Positions 13,329 to 21,687 of a DNA stretch of 25,945 bases are shown one piece after another. Source of the DNA: an uncultured Pseudomonadota bacterium (lineage in GTDB: Bacteria; Lernaellota; Lernaellaia; Lernaellales; Lernaellaceae); NCBI GenBank assembly GCA_937967875.1, contig CALBTQ010000637.1, forward strand, positions 1 to 25,945, given 5' to 3'. The notes beneath the pieces are model-generated. The model saw only the letters and a program-made list of their open reading frames with translations. It did no database searches and was not told the origin of the DNA. Made by a program: the position numbers and the translations under genes. Within the stretch, counting starts at the first letter, position 1. Every line of letters begins with the position of its first letter.

Positions 13329-14237
13329 ATGCGAACGAAGCGGGCCATTGTGTTATCGATGCTTTGCGGGGCGCTCTTGGCGGCGATGGTGCTGGCGCTC
13401 GCCTGCGGCGACGAGGACACCGAAAAGCTCAACGACGAGGAGCGCCTGGGGCTGGCCCAGGGCATGGTCGACAAATACGTGCAGTATTTCGGCGACATGG
13501 ATATTGACCGTTTGGTTGCCTTGTATGCCGGGTATGCGACGATCGCGATCCCCGAGGCGGGCACGTTCGAGACGCCGGGCTACCGCAATTATCTCGAACA
13601 GTTGTTCGCACCGATGGAAGTGGTGGTCATCGACGAATCCGACCGCAACGTTTATATGGTCACCTCGACCAAGGCCAACGTCAAATTCCGCGCGTGGTAT
13701 CTGTTGCGCACCACGAGCGAGGAATTCTACGCCTACAAGACATGGATCTCCTGGGTGATGAACTGGTCGGACGACAACAAGTGGCGCATCGCCCAGGAAA
13801 CGGGCGAGGACAAGCTGGACTTGCAGCGCCACTTGGAAACCTTCGTCGAGCAATGGAGCACCGCCTGGGAGGCGATGAATTTGGACTCCCTGATCGGCGT
13901 GTACGCGGCCGGCGCGAAGATCGTGGACGCCGACGGCAAGGAATACACGCGTGACGAGTATCGGGCGTTGCTCGAGGGGCGGCTGGCCGAAGTGGAGTCG
14001 ATCGACAGCAGCTATGCGTTGTTCGACGTCGAATGGTTCACCTGGGAAACCGCCAACGTGGCCTTCCAGTTGCGGCTGAAAACCGCGCCGAGCGAAGGCG
14101 CGCCGGTCGAAACGAAAATCACCTACGTCTGGGAGATGATTCCGGGCAACGATGACCAATGGTTGGTGAATTTGCAGGGCGTGCGTGACGAGGAGATCGT
14201 CGACGACGACACGACCGACGACGATCTAATGAATTAA
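13329..14237 (+). CDS. Lipoprotein with two NTF2/SnoaL-like domains and an acidic tail
   Basis: This 302-residue protein has a signal peptide with lipobox LALAC (Cys26). Two successive domains of about 115 residues follow (about 38-155 and 163-285), each opening with a helix plus an LYAG/VYAA-type motif (MDIDRLVALYAGYATI; MNLDSLIGVYAAGAKI). This is the signature of a tandem SnoaL/NTF2-like fold, a cone-shaped pocket often binding small ligands; no catalytic residues can be assigned. Unlike its neighbours it has no Asp tether after the Cys, but its C-terminus ends in VDDDTTDDDLMN, two units of the same acidic repeat. ATG 13329 follows CGGGGA. A 7-bp hairpin (13286-13304) lies in the leader. 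Confidence 0.7.
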   Translation: MRTKRAIVLSMLCGALLAAMVLALACGDEDTEKLNDEERLGLAQGMVDKYVQYFGDMDIDRLVALYAGYATIAIPEAGTFETPGYRNYLEQLFAPMEVVVIDESDRNVYMVTSTKANVKFRAWYLLRTTSEEFYAYKTWISWVMNWSDDNKWRIAQETGEDKLDLQRHLETFVEQWSTAWEAMNLDSLIGVYAAGAKIVDADGKEYTRDEYRALLEGRLAEVESIDSSYALFDVEWFTWETANVAFQLRLKTAPSEGAPVETKITYVWEMIPGNDDQWLVNLQGVRDEEIVDDDTTDDDLMN

Positions 14238-14310
14238 TCATTGGACCGTACCCGGTGTTATCCGTTACACTTAATCGGTTGGGTTCACAAAGATCTTTGA
14301 GAGGGTCAAG

Positions 14311-15651
14311 ATGAACGCCGTTAAATGGAACAGTTTGCTTCTGCTTTTTATTCTGGTCGCGATGGCGATGATCGCCGGCTGCACCTGCGACGACGATGAC
14401 GACGACAACGACGCCGCCGACGATGACGACACCGACGACGACGACACCGGCGACGACGACACCGGCGACGACGACACTGAAGACGACGACACCGACGACG
14501 ATGACGACGATACGGGTCCGTCGCCCGCCGAGCCGTTCATCGAGGCGGGCAAGGCTTATCTGCGTTTGGGCGCGGGCGATCTGGCGCGCGAAGAATTTCT
14601 GCTGGCTAAAGCGGCCGACGCGGAGCACGAGGGCGGGTACTACGGCAACGCGCTGGCCGATCTCGTGCACGACTTCGACGTCATTTCGATCATCGACAGC
14701 TACATCGAAATGCTCCTCGGCTTCCAGCCGCCGGAAAAGGACGGAGTGCCCGACACCGGCCAGGGGATGATCGACCAGGTGATCCAGTTGGCGCTGGAGG
14801 GGCTGGTCACCGAGCGCAGCGACGAACTGGTCGAACAGGTCGAATGGCTGCGCACCGAAGCGCCCGACGTGATTTTCGAACTCGACCGCATGCCGATCAT
14901 TCTGTTTTTTGAGGAAGTGGCCGACTTTCACGGCGACTTCGACCTGCCCGACGCCGTGGCCGCCGAGGCGATGGCGCGGCTGCTGGGCGGCCTGATCGAA
15001 CACCTGCTGGCGCTCAATCTCGACTTCAACATCGGCGTGATCTTCGACGTGATGGACATGGACTGGGGCGACTACAGCACCGAGGAGATCGTCGGCGCGA
15101 TCATCGACATCGGGCTGGCGCTGCTGGACGATCCGGCGTTCCCCAACGTATTCACCCTCAAGGAAGACGGCGCGCCGTTCAAGGCGGCGGGCCTGAAAAT
15201 GGGCCTGGGTTGGGCGAACGCGGCGGAGACGTACTCATTGATCATCGCCGAGACGACGCCGCAGACGGCCGAGGTCTTCGGCTACAGCGACCTCAACGGC
15301 GACAACGCGTGGCAGGAAAACGAGCCGCTGTATCTGCAGCCCTGGGAAGAGTTGAACGAGCACGACAACCAGGTGGCCTGGGAGTTCCGCGACGTCTTCC
15401 AGTCGCTGGCCGACAGCTTCCTGGACTACACCGAATACGACACCGACCCGGAAAATCCGCAGCCGTTCAACCTGTCGGAGCTCAACGTCATTCTGCATGC
15501 GATCGGGTTGCCGTCGCTGATTCCGTCGTGGGCGCTGCTGGACATCGACTTCGGCGCGGCCTACCGCGATGCCGACCCGACCGCCTTCCGCGACACGCTG
15601 GTGTCGATCTTCACTCTGCTGGATCCGCTGTTCCCGGATATGTATCCGTAA
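14311..15651 (+). CDS. Asp-tethered helical lipoprotein, unknown function, with EF-hand-like loop
   Basis: This 446-residue protein has a signal peptide with lipobox IAGC (Cys24) and an Asp-rich tether (27-67). A TPR-like helical segment (about 72-115, FIEAGKAYLRLGAGDLAREE) and a long, mostly helical acidic domain follow. DLNGDNAWQENE (327-338) has acidic or Asn residues at positions 1, 3, 5 and 12 of an EF-hand loop, so Ca2+ binding is possible. No family is recognised. ATG 14311 is preceded by GAGAGGG. The 73-bp gap to the NTF2-like lipoprotein gene holds only weak promoter-like boxes (TTGGAC 14241, TACACT 14266), so the two may share a transcript. Confidence 0.7.
   Translation: MNAVKWNSLLLLFILVAMAMIAGCTCDDDDDDNDAADDDDTDDDDTGDDDTGDDDTEDDDTDDDDDDTGPSPAEPFIEAGKAYLRLGAGDLAREEFLLAKAADAEHEGGYYGNALADLVHDFDVISIIDSYIEMLLGFQPPEKDGVPDTGQGMIDQVIQLALEGLVTERSDELVEQVEWLRTEAPDVIFELDRMPIILFFEEVADFHGDFDLPDAVAAEAMARLLGGLIEHLLALNLDFNIGVIFDVMDMDWGDYSTEEIVGAIIDIGLALLDDPAFPNVFTLKEDGAPFKAAGLKMGLGWANAAETYSLIIAETTPQTAEVFGYSDLNGDNAWQENEPLYLQPWEELNEHDNQVAWEFRDVFQSLADSFLDYTEYDTDPENPQPFNLSELNVILHAIGLPSLIPSWALLDIDFGAAYRDADPTAFRDTLVSIFTLLDPLFPDMYP
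14389..14511 (+). repeat. Asp-codon-rich tether repeat in the helical lipoprotein gene
   Basis: Forty-one codons encode Asp runs broken by Thr, Gly, Glu, Asn and Ala. The middle shows the 15-bp unit (DDDTG, DDDTG, DDDTE) in tandem. Asp is nearly always GAC here. Confidence 0.9.
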
Positions 15652-15972
15652 GGAGCGCGGACGAATAAATTTGGGTTATTTATGGTGGCACTGATACGCC
15701 GAACAAAGTGAGGCTTATCAGTGTTTACAAGTCTCGCCACACAGCTTTCGCCTAACGGCGAAAACTGTGACACACAAGAAAAACACCATTCTCGTGTGTG
15801 CCACACTTTTGGCGAAGCCAAAGGTGTGCGTATGGTTCATCGATGTTCAGCAACAACACTGATAAACTCGCTCGCGTTGCTCGCTTGTGTATCAGCGCCA
15901 CCGATTGTGAGGTTATTTGCAGTGGCGCTCCCCCGTGGTTGCCCTGACCCGGACAGTGCGCCGCGGGTGAAT
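15652..15972. repeat. Hairpin-rich intergenic block B
   Basis: No gene is supported in these 321 bp between two convergent genes. It holds CACTGATA...TATCAGTG (15689-15723), CACAG-TTTCGCC-TAAC-GGCGAAA-CTGTG (15740-15769), a 12-bp stem with GAA loop (15802-15828), CTGATA...TATCAG (15859-15895), AGCGCCAC...GTGGCGCT (15894-15929) and CCCCCGTGGTTGCCC (15930-15944). Several modules are shared with block A, with changed order. A long ORF running through here into the next gene on the opposite strand is not credible. Confidence 0.8.
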
Positions 15973-17040
15973 TTATTTTCCCTCCGCCCAGGAGAATTCG
16001 GCGAAGACCGGGAAGTGGTCGGAGGGGTAGCTGCCGTCCTGGTTGTAGTGCGACACCTCCGCCGCGAAGGGCGTAAGCGCGTCGGTGTAGAGCACCCAGT
16101 CGATGCGCGAGTCGCCGGTCGGCGTGCCGGTGAAATTGTGGAAGGTTCCCTCGTCGGCAATGGCGAGGGTGATCCACGGGTCGATCATCGCGCCGCTTGC
16201 GCCCTGGTACGACATCGCGCCGGTGAGGATTTGATACCCGCTGCTGTCCACCGTTTCGTTGAAATCGCCGGTCACCAGCACCGGGGCGTCGCCGGCGATC
16301 TCGGCGATCTTCTCGACCATCAGCGCCGCCGAACGCTCGTGCACCTCGTCGCCGTGGTAGGTGTCCCAGTGCGTGTTGAACACGAAGAACGTGCGGCCGG
16401 TGGCGAGGCTCTCCAACTCGGCCCAGGTGACGATGCGCGGGCACAACTGGCTGGTGCTGAACTGGCTGCCGACGACCTCGGGCGTGTCCGAGAGCCAGAA
16501 GGTGCTCTGGTCGATCAACTCGTATTTGTCGGTGCGGTAAAACACGGCGCTGTACTCGTCGGGCAGCAGCCGCCGTGAACGGCCGACCCACGCGTAGCCG
16601 GGCACGTTCTGCTCGATGTAGGTCAGTTGGAAGATCAATGCTTCCTGCACGCCCATCACGTCGGGAATCTCTTGCTCGATGTACGCGGCCACGATCCCCT
16701 TGCGGTACACCCAGGAATTCTCGCCGTCGGCGGCCAGGCCGGTGCGCAGGTTGAACGACATCGCCTTGATCGTCTCAGGCTCGGTCGTGTCGTCGTCGTC
16801 GGTATCGTCGTCGTCGGTGTCGTCGTCGCCCGTGTCGTCGTCAGATGTATCGTCGTCGCCCGTGTCGTCGTCAGATGTGTCGTCGTCACTTGTGTCGTCG
16901 TCTAGCGTGTCGTCGTCGACGCTGTCGTCGTCGAGAGAATCGTCGTCGACCGCATCGTCATCGTCGCTGTTTTCGCAGGCGGCGAGGCAGAGGATCGTCA
17001 GCGAGTAAAGCAAAACGTAGATAAATACGCGGCGGTTCAT
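15973..17040 (-). CDS. Endonuclease/exonuclease/phosphatase-family lipoprotein with Asp-rich tether
   Basis: This 355-residue protein has lipobox LAAC (Cys22), an acidic tether (26-84), then an EEP-superfamily domain with all the usual catalytic positions: SFNLR (95-99), QE (Glu133), NTHWD (His224), GDFN (Asp259, Asn261), RIDWV (Asp314) and SDH (Asp341, His342). EEP enzymes are Mg2+-dependent phosphodiesterases or phosphatases acting on nucleic acids, inositol phosphates or sphingomyelin. Outside the cytoplasm, DNA scavenging or phospholipid cleavage are both possible. ATG 17040 follows CCGGAGGC. It is convergent with the gene ending at 15651, across block B. Confidence 0.88.
   Translation of the reverse strand: MNRRVFIYVLLYSLTILCLAACENSDDDDAVDDDSLDDDSVDDDTLDDDTSDDDTSDDDTGDDDTSDDDTGDDDTDDDDTDDDDTTEPETIKAMSFNLRTGLAADGENSWVYRKGIVAAYIEQEIPDVMGVQEALIFQLTYIEQNVPGYAWVGRSRRLLPDEYSAVFYRTDKYELIDQSTFWLSDTPEVVGSQFSTSQLCPRIVTWAELESLATGRTFFVFNTHWDTYHGDEVHERSAALMVEKIAEIAGDAPVLVTGDFNETVDSSGYQILTGAMSYQGASGAMIDPWITLAIADEGTFHNFTGTPTGDSRIDWVLYTDALTPFAAEVSHYNQDGSYPSDHFPVFAEFSWAEGK
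16789..16965 (-). repeat. Asp-codon-rich tether repeat in the EEP lipoprotein gene
   Basis: Fifty-nine codons, arranged after the first four Asp mainly as units of DDD followed by Ser or Thr and one variable residue (V, L, S, G, D). The Asp codons are almost uniformly GAC, so the DNA is nearly a 15-bp tandem repeat. Confidence 0.92.
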
Positions 17041-17070
17041 GGCGTTGCCTCCGGATCGCGGTTCGCTTCG

Positions 17071-17098
17071 ATTGTACTCTTCCGGCGCGCGGATGCAA
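17071..17098 (-). promoter_or_regulatory. Sigma-70-like promoter for the EEP lipoprotein gene
   Basis: On the minus strand TTGCAT (17098-17093) and TACAAT (17076-17071, five of six to consensus) have a 16-base spacer. Transcription would start near 17064, about 24 bases before ATG 17040. The -35 touches the T-run of the upstream terminator. Confidence 0.5.
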
Positions 17099-17136
17099 AA
17101 AGCCCCCGCGAACGCCGAACAAACGCGCGCGGGGGC
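17097..17136 (-). terminator. Rho-independent terminator of the OPT transporter gene
   Basis: On the minus strand a GC-rich 9-bp stem, GCCCCCGCG (17136-17128) with CGCGGGGGC (17110-17102), and a 17-base loop are followed by TTTTT (17101-17097). It begins 8 bases after the transporter stop codon. Confidence 0.88.
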
Positions 17137-17143
17137 CCGGCGG

Positions 17144-19090
17144 TTACTTGTTTTTGCGCAACGCGATCGCGACGGTCAGCACGATCAGGCCGGCCAGCGC
17201 GGCGACCGCGCCCAGCGCGCTGTGGATCTTGAGCAGCGGCACTGAGAAGGCGATGACGATCGGCGCGAGGATGATGCCGATGATCGCTTCACCGGCGACC
17301 AGCCCGGAGGCGAAGAGAATGCCCTTCTGGTTGGCGTCGTCGGCCGCCTTGTCGCCGCCGGCCCGGCGCGCCTTGCGCACGACGTACCACGAGGCGAGGC
17401 CGCCCAGGAGAATCGGCACGGTGGTCGACCAGGGCAGGTAGATGCCCACGGCCAGCGGCATGATGTGCAGGCGGAAACTGCCGCCGCGTTTTTCGAAGAC
17501 GAACACATCCAGCAGCACGATGACCACGCCCAGCGCCGCGCCGACGATCACCAGCGTCCAGGGCAGATGTTTGGACGGATCGAACAGCGCGCTGACCAGC
17601 TTGGAAAACAGCATCGCCTGCGGCGCCTTGAGGAACGCCTGCCCTTCGACCAGCGGCTTGCCGATGCCGTAGGCCTTGGCGAGCATGGCCATCGTCGGGG
17701 CGATGATGAACGCGGGCAGCACGGTGCCCACCACCTCGGCCCACTGCTGCCGACGCGGGGTGCCGCCGAGCAGGTAGCCGATTTTCAGGTCCTGCGAGAT
17801 GTCGCCGGCGGTGCAGGCCGCGCAGCACACGACGCCCGCCACGCCCAGGGTGGCCAGAATGCCCGCGTTGCCGGTGTAGCCCAGCAGCAGCATCACGGCG
17901 GCGGTGATCAGCACGGTGCAGATGGTCATGCCCGACACCGGGTTGTTGGACGAGCCGACCAGCCCGGCGATGTAGCTGGCCACGGCGACGAAAAAGAAGG
18001 CGGTGATGAACATCAGCACCGTCGAGAGCAACGAGGTGCCCAGCGCCATGTTGGTCGAAACGCCCGACTGGCTGAGCATCAGCCAGTAGACGATGAAGGT
18101 CAGCACGACAACCACGCCGGCCAGCGACAACAACTGCCGGCCGCGAATGTCCTGGTCGGTGCGCAGCAGGTTGTCGACGCCCGCGGTTTTCTTGAAGCCC
18201 GCGAAGGCGCTCTGCAACCCCTTTTTGATGCCGTTGCGCACCTTGATGATCGACCAGACGCCGCCGACGACCATCGCGCCGATGCCCAGGTAGCGGATCT
18301 GGTTGTTCCAGATGTCCCACACGGTGTCCAACGCGCTGCCTTGGACGCCGCCGCCGGTGGCGACCAGAATGGGAATCGCGATGACCCAGGCGATCGCGCC
18401 GCCGAGGAAAACCAGCAGCGAGATGTCCAGCCCGATGATGTAACCCACGCCCAGCAGCGCCGCGCTGACCTCGACGCCGCCGTAGAGCGCCGTGCGGCCC
18501 GCGCGGAACGCACCCTCGGCCGTTTCGGCGACGAGGCCGGTCAGTTTGACGAAGGCCTTGAACAACGCGCCCACGCCCAGCGCGCCGAAAATTACGCCCA
18601 GGTGCGTGCCGCCCACGTCGCCGGCCTTGAGCACCTCGGCGCAGGCCACGCCCTCGGGGTAGCGCAGTTCTTTTTCCTCGATGATCAAGGCGCGGCGCAG
18701 CGGAATCATCATCATCACGCCCAACACGCCGCCGGCGATGGCGATGAGCGTCGTTTCCCAGTAGTTGAAGGTTTCCCAGACGCCCGAGAGCACCAGGGCG
18801 GGTACGGTGAAGATGATGCCGGCGGCCAGCGATTCGCCCGAACTGGCGATGGTGTGCACGATGTTGTTTTCCAGGATCGTGCCGCGCTTGAGCAGACCGC
18901 GCAAAACGCCCATCGAAATAACCGATGCGGGGATCGCCGCCGAGACGGTCATGCCCGCGTACAGGCCGATGTACACGTTCGCCGCGCACATGATGAAGGA
19001 CAGCAAAATGCCCAAAATCAGCGCCTGTGCGGTCAATTCGGGGATGCTCTTGGATGCGGGCACATACGGCTCGAATGGTTTTTCAGCCAT
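17144..19090 (-). CDS. OPT-family oligopeptide (or metal-chelate) transporter
   Basis: This 648-residue, very hydrophobic protein has roughly 14-16 membrane segments across its length. Family landmarks are SIPELTAQALILGILLSF at the N-terminus, YIGLYAGMTVSAAIPASV, NIVHTIASSGESLAAG, LRYPEGVACAEVLKAG, AGDISQDLKIGYLLGGTPRR (middle) and KAPQAMLFSKLV. These mark a bacterial OPT transporter, a proton-coupled importer of small peptides or metal-siderophore complexes; the substrate cannot be told from sequence. The start is set by GAGGAGG just upstream of ATG 19090. A putative promoter (19129-19156) lies in the 72-bp gap after the propeller-like lipoprotein gene, and a strong terminator follows. Confidence 0.92.
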   Translation of the reverse strand: MAEKPFEPYVPASKSIPELTAQALILGILLSFIMCAANVYIGLYAGMTVSAAIPASVISMGVLRGLLKRGTILENNIVHTIASSGESLAAGIIFTVPALVLSGVWETFNYWETTLIAIAGGVLGVMMMIPLRRALIIEEKELRYPEGVACAEVLKAGDVGGTHLGVIFGALGVGALFKAFVKLTGLVAETAEGAFRAGRTALYGGVEVSAALLGVGYIIGLDISLLVFLGGAIAWVIAIPILVATGGGVQGSALDTVWDIWNNQIRYLGIGAMVVGGVWSIIKVRNGIKKGLQSAFAGFKKTAGVDNLLRTDQDIRGRQLLSLAGVVVVLTFIVYWLMLSQSGVSTNMALGTSLLSTVLMFITAFFFVAVASYIAGLVGSSNNPVSGMTICTVLITAAVMLLLGYTGNAGILATLGVAGVVCCAACTAGDISQDLKIGYLLGGTPRRQQWAEVVGTVLPAFIIAPTMAMLAKAYGIGKPLVEGQAFLKAPQAMLFSKLVSALFDPSKHLPWTLVIVGAALGVVIVLLDVFVFEKRGGSFRLHIMPLAVGIYLPWSTTVPILLGGLASWYVVRKARRAGGDKAADDANQKGILFASGLVAGEAIIGIILAPIVIAFSVPLLKIHSALGAVAALAGLIVLTVAIALRKNK

Positions 19091-19128
19091 CGGTTCCTCC
19101 TCGATGTTCGGGCGGGATAATCACCGGT

Positions 19129-19156
19129 ATCTTAGCGCAAGCTCGGTGAAGGGCAA
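19129..19156 (-). promoter_or_regulatory. Weak sigma-70-like promoter for the OPT transporter gene
   Basis: On the minus strand TTGCCC (19156-19151, four of six) and TAAGAT (19134-19129, four of six) are separated by 16 bases, about 39 bases upstream of ATG 19090. The match is moderate and read-through from the lipoprotein run is an alternative. Confidence 0.35.
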
Positions 19157-19162
19157 GGGCGT

Positions 19163-21676
19163 TTACGGCAGTTCCAGCCGGGCGTAATAGACCGCGCCGC
19201 CGTACACATAGGCCAGGCGCGCGTCGTCGTTATCGTCCAGCTTGAGGGTGACCCAGGAGCCGCCGCGATCGACCGCGACCGACGTCCAGGCGCCGGTAGC
19301 GTCGTTCGCCAGACGCAGGCGCTCGCTGTTGGGATCGTAATACGCGATAAAGACCGTGCCGTCGGCGCGCACGGCCAACGACGAATAATCGCCGGTGTCG
19401 GCACGCGCGTCGACCGCTTCGACGATCCACTCGCCCGAGGCGTCGGTGGCGTAGTACAGCGAATCGCCGGTGACGCCGCCGCCGAAGCTGACGTGCAGGT
19501 AATCGTCGCCGTCGACCACCAGCGAGATGCGCTCGCCGGCGCTGCCGAGGTCGGCGATCGTTTCGCTGACCCACTCGCCGCTGCGGTCGGTCACGTGGCG
19601 CAGCAGGCCTTCGTAGGTCTGGTAAATCACGTGGACGAAATCGTCGCCGTCGAAGTCGATGGCCGTCAGGCGGTAGCCGTCGTCGGCGATGACGGTCGAC
19701 GATCCGCATCCGCCGGAAAGGCGCACGGCGGACGCTTTGGCGTCGCTCTCCCAGGGATTGTAAGTGGTCGGATTACGGTAATAGGCGACAAGGTAGTCGC
19801 CGTTCGAGTCGACGGCGATGGTCGGATAGCCGCAGCCTTCCTCGTCGTTCCAGGTGTAGTCCACCTGCAGACGATAGATGAAGCGCTCGTTGTAATCGAC
19901 GCCTTTTCCTTCGCGATCGTACCAATGGTATCGGAAGGCGATGCGGGACGAGCCGGCCGGGCTGACGGCGATGGAATTGAGTTCGTAGGTCGTCAGCGTG
20001 ATGTCATGCAGATAATATTCGTAGTCGCCTTCGAACTGCATCACCGGATGCCAGGCGCCGGATTGGTTGTTGGCGTACATCAGATTCGCGTAACCCCAGT
20101 TGATGCCTTCGTAGCTGACGTGCACGGTGTCGTTGAGCCCGAGGTCCATGGAAGGCGCGCCGGCGCCGGCGTTGTTGGTGGCGACGAACTCCAGTTGCCA
20201 ATCGTCGTTTTCGTAAACGGCGTGGCGCAGGCCGAACTCCGGGTTGGAGTAGTAGTAGACGGCGTGCAGGCGCCCGTCCGGATCGATCGCCACGTCGTTG
20301 TTGTCGCCCAGGGTGGTGAAGACATGGTCGGCCGCGCTGTAATAGCGGGTGAACGATTCGACGCCGCCGACGGGCGGATGGTTGAAGGTCGTCACCCCCA
20401 TCGCCGACGATTCGTAGTCGTATCCATTAAAATAATAACTATAGCCGATAAAGATCGAATCGTTGGCGCCGACGACCAGCGAGTTGTAAATGCCGCCGTA
20501 GGTATATTCGGTTTCCTCGTCGTTGTTGAGGAAGGTCCAGGCGCCGCCCTGGTTGGTGACGATCCGCATGGCTTCGTTGTAGGCGTAATACCAACCGGCG
20601 ACGATCGAGCCGTCGCTGAGCAGGCCGGCCGATAACTGACCGCCGTCGCCCGGCGTCGCGGCGATCGTTTCGATCGTCCACGCGCCGGATTCGTCGGTGG
20701 CGTATTTCACGCTCGGCGCGGCCGAATCGCGGTAGACGACGTGCATTTTGTTTTGGGCGTCGATCAGCAGCGCCGCGTCCTTGCCGACGTTGCCGCTTTT
20801 GTCGACGTTTTCGACCGCCCAGCCGGTGCCGGTGCCGACGGCGATCTTCAGCGCGCCGTTGGCGTCGTCACGGTAGGCGATACGCGGCCGGCCGTCGGCG
20901 TCCAGCGCGAGCGAGGCATGGGAGCCGACGTCGCCCGAGGCGTCGACCGTCGTGAACTGCCACTCGCCGGAAATGTTGTTGCCGTAGGTCAGACCGTTGT
21001 TGCGTAGCGATTTGAAAGCCACATGTACGTGCCCCGTGTTGTCGAGCGCCAGGTCGGGATCGTCGGCGAAGCCGGCGAGGTGCTGGACGGTCCAGGTTTC
21101 GCCGTCGGCGTTGACATACAGGAATAAGTCGCGCGCCTGCCGGGCCAGCACAAAGATAACGCCTTCGTGGTCGATCTTCATGCGGACCGCGTCGTTTCCC
21201 GGCGGCGGGCCGTCGACGTACTCCACGTCGCCTTCGATCATCACGATGTCGTCGTCGACGCTGTCGTCATCGATCGTATCGTCATCGATTGTGTCGTCGT
21301 CGGTGGTGTCGTCATCGATCGTATCGTCATCGATTGTGTCGTCATCGATTGTGTCGTCGTCGATTGTATCGTCGTCGGGAATTGTATCGTCATCGGTTGT
21401 ATCGTCATCGATGGTGTCGTCGTCGGTGGTGTCGTCATCGACGCTATCATCATCGATGGTGTCGTCATCGCCGGTATCGTCATCGACTGTGTCGTCGTCG
21501 ATGGTGTCGTCGTCGGTGGTGTCGTCGTCGACTGTGTCGTCGTCGGGCGTCGCGTCATCGTCGTCATCGTCGTCGGCCGGCGTGGCGTCGTCGTTGTCGT
21601 CGTCATCGTCGGGCGGGCAGGCGAGCGTCGCCGACGCCAACACCATCATTAGAAACGCGAAAACAACCGAACGCAT
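19163..21676 (-). CDS. Asp-tethered lipoprotein with about 14 propeller-like repeats (third of a tandem run)
   Basis: This 837-residue protein has lipobox TLAC (Cys20), then PP, a 121-residue acidic tether (23-143), and about 14 repeats of a ~50-residue unit. Examples are ALDNTGHVHVAF, ALDADGRPRIAY, AIDPDGRLHAVYY, VVDGDDYLHVSF and KLDDNDDARLAY, each typically followed by a YATDxSGxW strand. The pattern suggests two seven-bladed beta-propellers; no active-site motif is seen. ATG 21676 was chosen over an upstream in-frame Met (21724) because GGGAGG precedes it and the signal peptide starts there. The gap to the upstream gene is 11 bp and the ribosome site abuts that gene's stop, so translation is probably coupled. 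Confidence 0.82.
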   Translation of the reverse strand: MRSVVFAFLMMVLASATLACPPDDDDDNDDATPADDDDDDDATPDDDTVDDDTTDDDTIDDDTVDDDTGDDDTIDDDSVDDDTTDDDTIDDDTTDDDTIPDDDTIDDDTIDDDTIDDDTIDDDTTDDDTIDDDTIDDDSVDDDIVMIEGDVEYVDGPPPGNDAVRMKIDHEGVIFVLARQARDLFLYVNADGETWTVQHLAGFADDPDLALDNTGHVHVAFKSLRNNGLTYGNNISGEWQFTTVDASGDVGSHASLALDADGRPRIAYRDDANGALKIAVGTGTGWAVENVDKSGNVGKDAALLIDAQNKMHVVYRDSAAPSVKYATDESGAWTIETIAATPGDGGQLSAGLLSDGSIVAGWYYAYNEAMRIVTNQGGAWTFLNNDEETEYTYGGIYNSLVVGANDSIFIGYSYYFNGYDYESSAMGVTTFNHPPVGGVESFTRYYSAADHVFTTLGDNNDVAIDPDGRLHAVYYYSNPEFGLRHAVYENDDWQLEFVATNNAGAGAPSMDLGLNDTVHVSYEGINWGYANLMYANNQSGAWHPVMQFEGDYEYYLHDITLTTYELNSIAVSPAGSSRIAFRYHWYDREGKGVDYNERFIYRLQVDYTWNDEEGCGYPTIAVDSNGDYLVAYYRNPTTYNPWESDAKASAVRLSGGCGSSTVIADDGYRLTAIDFDGDDFVHVIYQTYEGLLRHVTDRSGEWVSETIADLGSAGERISLVVDGDDYLHVSFGGGVTGDSLYYATDASGEWIVEAVDARADTGDYSSLAVRADGTVFIAYYDPNSERLRLANDATGAWTSVAVDRGGSWVTLKLDDNDDARLAYVYGGAVYYARLELP
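21248..21610 (-). repeat. 15-bp tandem repeat encoding the longest Asp tether
   Basis: Codons 23-143 encode a proximal irregular part (DDDDDNDDATPADD...) and then 19 complete units of DDD-[T/S]-x. Eleven units precede one interrupting Pro and eight follow it; x is I, V, T or G. Asp codons mix GAC and GAT in a periodic way. Repeat number is expected to vary by whole units without shifting frame. Confidence 0.93.
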
Positions 21677-21687
21677 CGAACACCTCC

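Noticed and set aside
14241..14271. TTGGAC ... TACACT as promoter of the helical lipoprotein gene
   Set aside because: The 19-base spacer and weak boxes make it little better than chance; the gene may be read through from upstream.
15721..16578. 285-codon plus-strand ORF running from block B into the EEP gene
   Set aside because: The first part is translated palindromes and the rest is antisense to the EEP gene, which has intact catalytic motifs.
17465..19120. 551-codon plus-strand ORF opposite the OPT gene
   Set aside because: His/Gln/Asp/Arg-rich antisense frame typical of GC-rich genes. The minus-strand frame is a recognisable OPT transporter.
21248..21610. CRISPR-like repetition
   Set aside because: The periodicity is 15 bp, in frame, with no spacers; it codes for the Asp tether.
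21167..21652. Val/Ile-rich plus-strand ORF (VVIDGVVVGGVV...)
   Set aside because: It is the reverse translation of the Asp-codon repeat. Similar Val- or Ser-rich frames at 23281-24348, 20997-21710 and 23600-24031 are rejected for the same reason.
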